The notes beneath the pieces are model-generated. The model made no database searches. It saw nothing but the letters and a program-made list of their open reading frames with translations, and was not told the origin of the DNA. The translations under genes and the position numbers were made by a program. From Acidobacteriota bacterium (GTDB lineage Bacteria; Acidobacteriota; Blastocatellia; Pyrinomonadales; Pyrinomonadaceae), in assembly GCA_029862725.1 (NCBI GenBank), contig JAOTWT010000267.1, positions 1 through 5,127 on the forward strand: a DNA stretch of 5,127 nt, written 5' to 3'. Positions 3,865 through 5,127 of the stretch are shown here, piece after piece (the first letter of the stretch is position 1; each line of letters opens with the position of its first letter).

Positions 3865-5127
3865 ATGAGATTTCGCCCAAAAGTCGTAATAATTATCGGC
3901 TTCATGCTCCTGCCGGGGGCTTTCTTTTTTCTTCGTTCAAATGATGCGGAAGCGCAGAACCAACCTGATCAATCAGCCGTTCAGCAACCCGGGAAGATAA
4001 GGTTAGAATGTGGCGGTTGCCATGGCGCTGGCACAACACTTCCGAACTTGGCCGGAGAGCAGTTTCATAAAGACCCGCACCGCGAGTACGCATCAAGCAT
4101 TCACGCAAAGATCCAGCCCGATGGCAAACCGGCCGCGGATTGCAAGAGCTGCCACACAGTGCTGGGCGATATGACGACAGACCTACCGCCCGATAATCCA
4201 AAATCGACGGTTTTTGCGACCAATCAGGAACAAACATGCGGCGCGTGTCACAAGCAAGCTCTGACGACGTTTCATGCAAGCATTCATGGCGGTCTGCTCA
4301 ACAAAGGAGATGTCCGTGCGGCGTCCTGTTCGGATTGTCATGGAAATCACGCGATTCAACCCCTCAAGAATGCGAGTTCAACATTAAGGCGTTCGCATTT
4401 GACGCAAATTTGCATCAAGTGTCACGCCGGAATTGTGCCCGATTATGAGAATAGCGCGCACGGAATGTTGTACAAGCAGGGCGATGCGAAAGCTCCCGTC
4501 TGCACCGACTGTCATTCGGCCGTTTCGCACAATGTCGCGCCCGTTACGACACGTGATTTCAACCTCCAAATGGTCGATAAATGCAGCAGTTGCCACCTGG
4601 GACAAGCGCCGACCTATCGCGACACGTTTCATGGGCAGGCATCCGCATTTGGGTTTAGACCGGCGGCGACCTGCGCGGATTGTCACACCCCGCATCGTAA
4701 TCTGCCTGCAAGTGATCCAGCCTCCACGGTAAACAAGAACAATTTGGTTCAGACCTGTGCCAAATGCCACCAAGACGCGAATGCGAGCTTTGCTACCTAC
4801 AACCCGCATCCCGAACCGGGGAATCCGGAGAAAGGATTCTGGGTCTATACGGTAAATACGTTTATGACTTGGCTGCTTCTGGGGGTCTTCGGCTTTTTCG
4901 GGCTGCACACTATACTCTGGCTCCAACGCTCGATTGTTTCGCTGATAAGGAAGGAAAGCCATAGACGTTTACGGGACGACGAGGAACAGTGGGTTGTCAG
5001 GTTTTCCAAGCGGCACAGATTTACTCATTTATTGATTATCGTCAGTTTCCTAGGTTTAGCCGCGACCGGATTGCCTTTGATGTACTCATTTACAGATTGG
5101 GGTCGGTGGCTTGTCGAAATTCACGGC
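3865..5127 (+). CDS. Nonaheme cytochrome c fused to b-type cytochrome domain (CbcL-like), 3' truncated
   Basis: From ATG 3865 the frame stays open for 421 codons to the window end, so the gene is incomplete. An in-frame TAA at 3799 limits upstream extension, and the ribosome binding site is poor. Residues 1-30 form a signal peptide (RFRPK, then a hydrophobic core, then AEAQ). Nine CXXCH sites start at residues 49, 93, 125, 155, 183, 213, 240, 270 and 298. They are mostly arranged as diheme repeats of about 58 residues, with SIHG/SAHG/TFHG elements whose His may be axial ligands. A membrane helix follows at about 329-353 with His348. After a charged linker, RFSKRHRFTH begins a second helix (about 388-408, ending TGLPLMYS), which resembles the first helix of HydC/FdnI cytochrome b; His384 or His388 may bind heme b. 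Nine c hemes plus a HydC/FdnI domain is the architecture described for Geobacter CbcL, an inner-membrane menaquinol-linked cytochrome used in metal reduction. Function here is inferred; the b domain is only begun. Confidence 0.87.
   Translation, partial: MRFRPKVVIIIGFMLLPGAFFFLRSNDAEAQNQPDQSAVQQPGKIRLECGGCHGAGTTLPNLAGEQFHKDPHREYASSIHAKIQPDGKPAADCKSCHTVLGDMTTDLPPDNPKSTVFATNQEQTCGACHKQALTTFHASIHGGLLNKGDVRAASCSDCHGNHAIQPLKNASSTLRRSHLTQICIKCHAGIVPDYENSAHGMLYKQGDAKAPVCTDCHSAVSHNVAPVTTRDFNLQMVDKCSSCHLGQAPTYRDTFHGQASAFGFRPAATCADCHTPHRNLPASDPASTVNKNNLVQTCAKCHQDANASFATYNPHPEPGNPEKGFWVYTVNTFMTWLLLGVFGFFGLHTILWLQRSIVSLIRKESHRRLRDDEEQWVVRFSKRHRFTHLLIIVSFLGLAATGLPLMYSFTDWGRWLVEIHG

Noticed and set aside
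4384..4962. 192-residue - strand ORF opposite the CbcL-like gene
   Set aside because: It lies wholly antisense to a clear nine-heme reading frame; the product is Arg-rich with no recognisable motif, as expected of a shadow frame.

Overview
The window holds four genes, all on the + strand and all encoding c-type cytochromes. Together they carry 27 recognisable heme c attachment motifs: 9, 1, 8 and 9 in order. There is no tRNA, rRNA, CRISPR array, transposase or other mobile-element signal. Base composition is near balanced by eye. The signal peptides, the lipobox and the membrane-anchored multiheme proteins point to a Gram-negative-type, menaquinone- or quinone-using respiratory bacterium. An acidobacterial or metal-reducing deltaproteobacterial-type lineage would fit, but the sequence does not settle taxonomy.

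Layout: (1) 1-926, a nonaheme lipoprotein cytochrome made of three consecutive triheme c7-like modules; its ATG is almost certainly cut by the window edge, one base outside. (2) 927-1126, a spacer with a small inverted repeat and a good ribosome binding site. (3) 1127-1492, a small monoheme class I cytochrome c with a signal peptide. (4) 1493-1722, a spacer rich in short palindromes, including a perfect hairpin with a GAAA loop. (5) 1723-3345, a NapC/NirT-like inner-membrane cytochrome with three N-terminal membrane helices, eight heme sites (the first is CX3CH) and a duplicated C-terminal heme unit. (6) 3346-3864, 519 bases with no convincing gene but with a CRP/FNR-like dyad and an AT-rich hairpin. 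(7) 3865 to the window end, a nonaheme cytochrome c fused to the start of a b-type (HydC/FdnI-like) membrane domain. No stop codon is reached, so this gene is incomplete.

Working model (inference): genes 3 and 4 resemble in architecture the two Geobacter inner-membrane quinol:cytochrome oxidoreductases ImcH (NapC/NirT family, three N-terminal helices, multiheme) and CbcL (nine c hemes fused to a HydC/FdnI diheme b domain). Either would take electrons from the quinol pool into the periplasm. Gene 2 would be a soluble or tethered single-electron shuttle. Gene 1 would be a lipid-anchored heme wire relaying electrons across the periplasm or along the outer membrane. Having both kinds of quinol exit beside a c7-type wire suggests a compact electron-export locus. 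No outer-membrane porin or terminal reductase is visible here, so the final acceptor is unknown.
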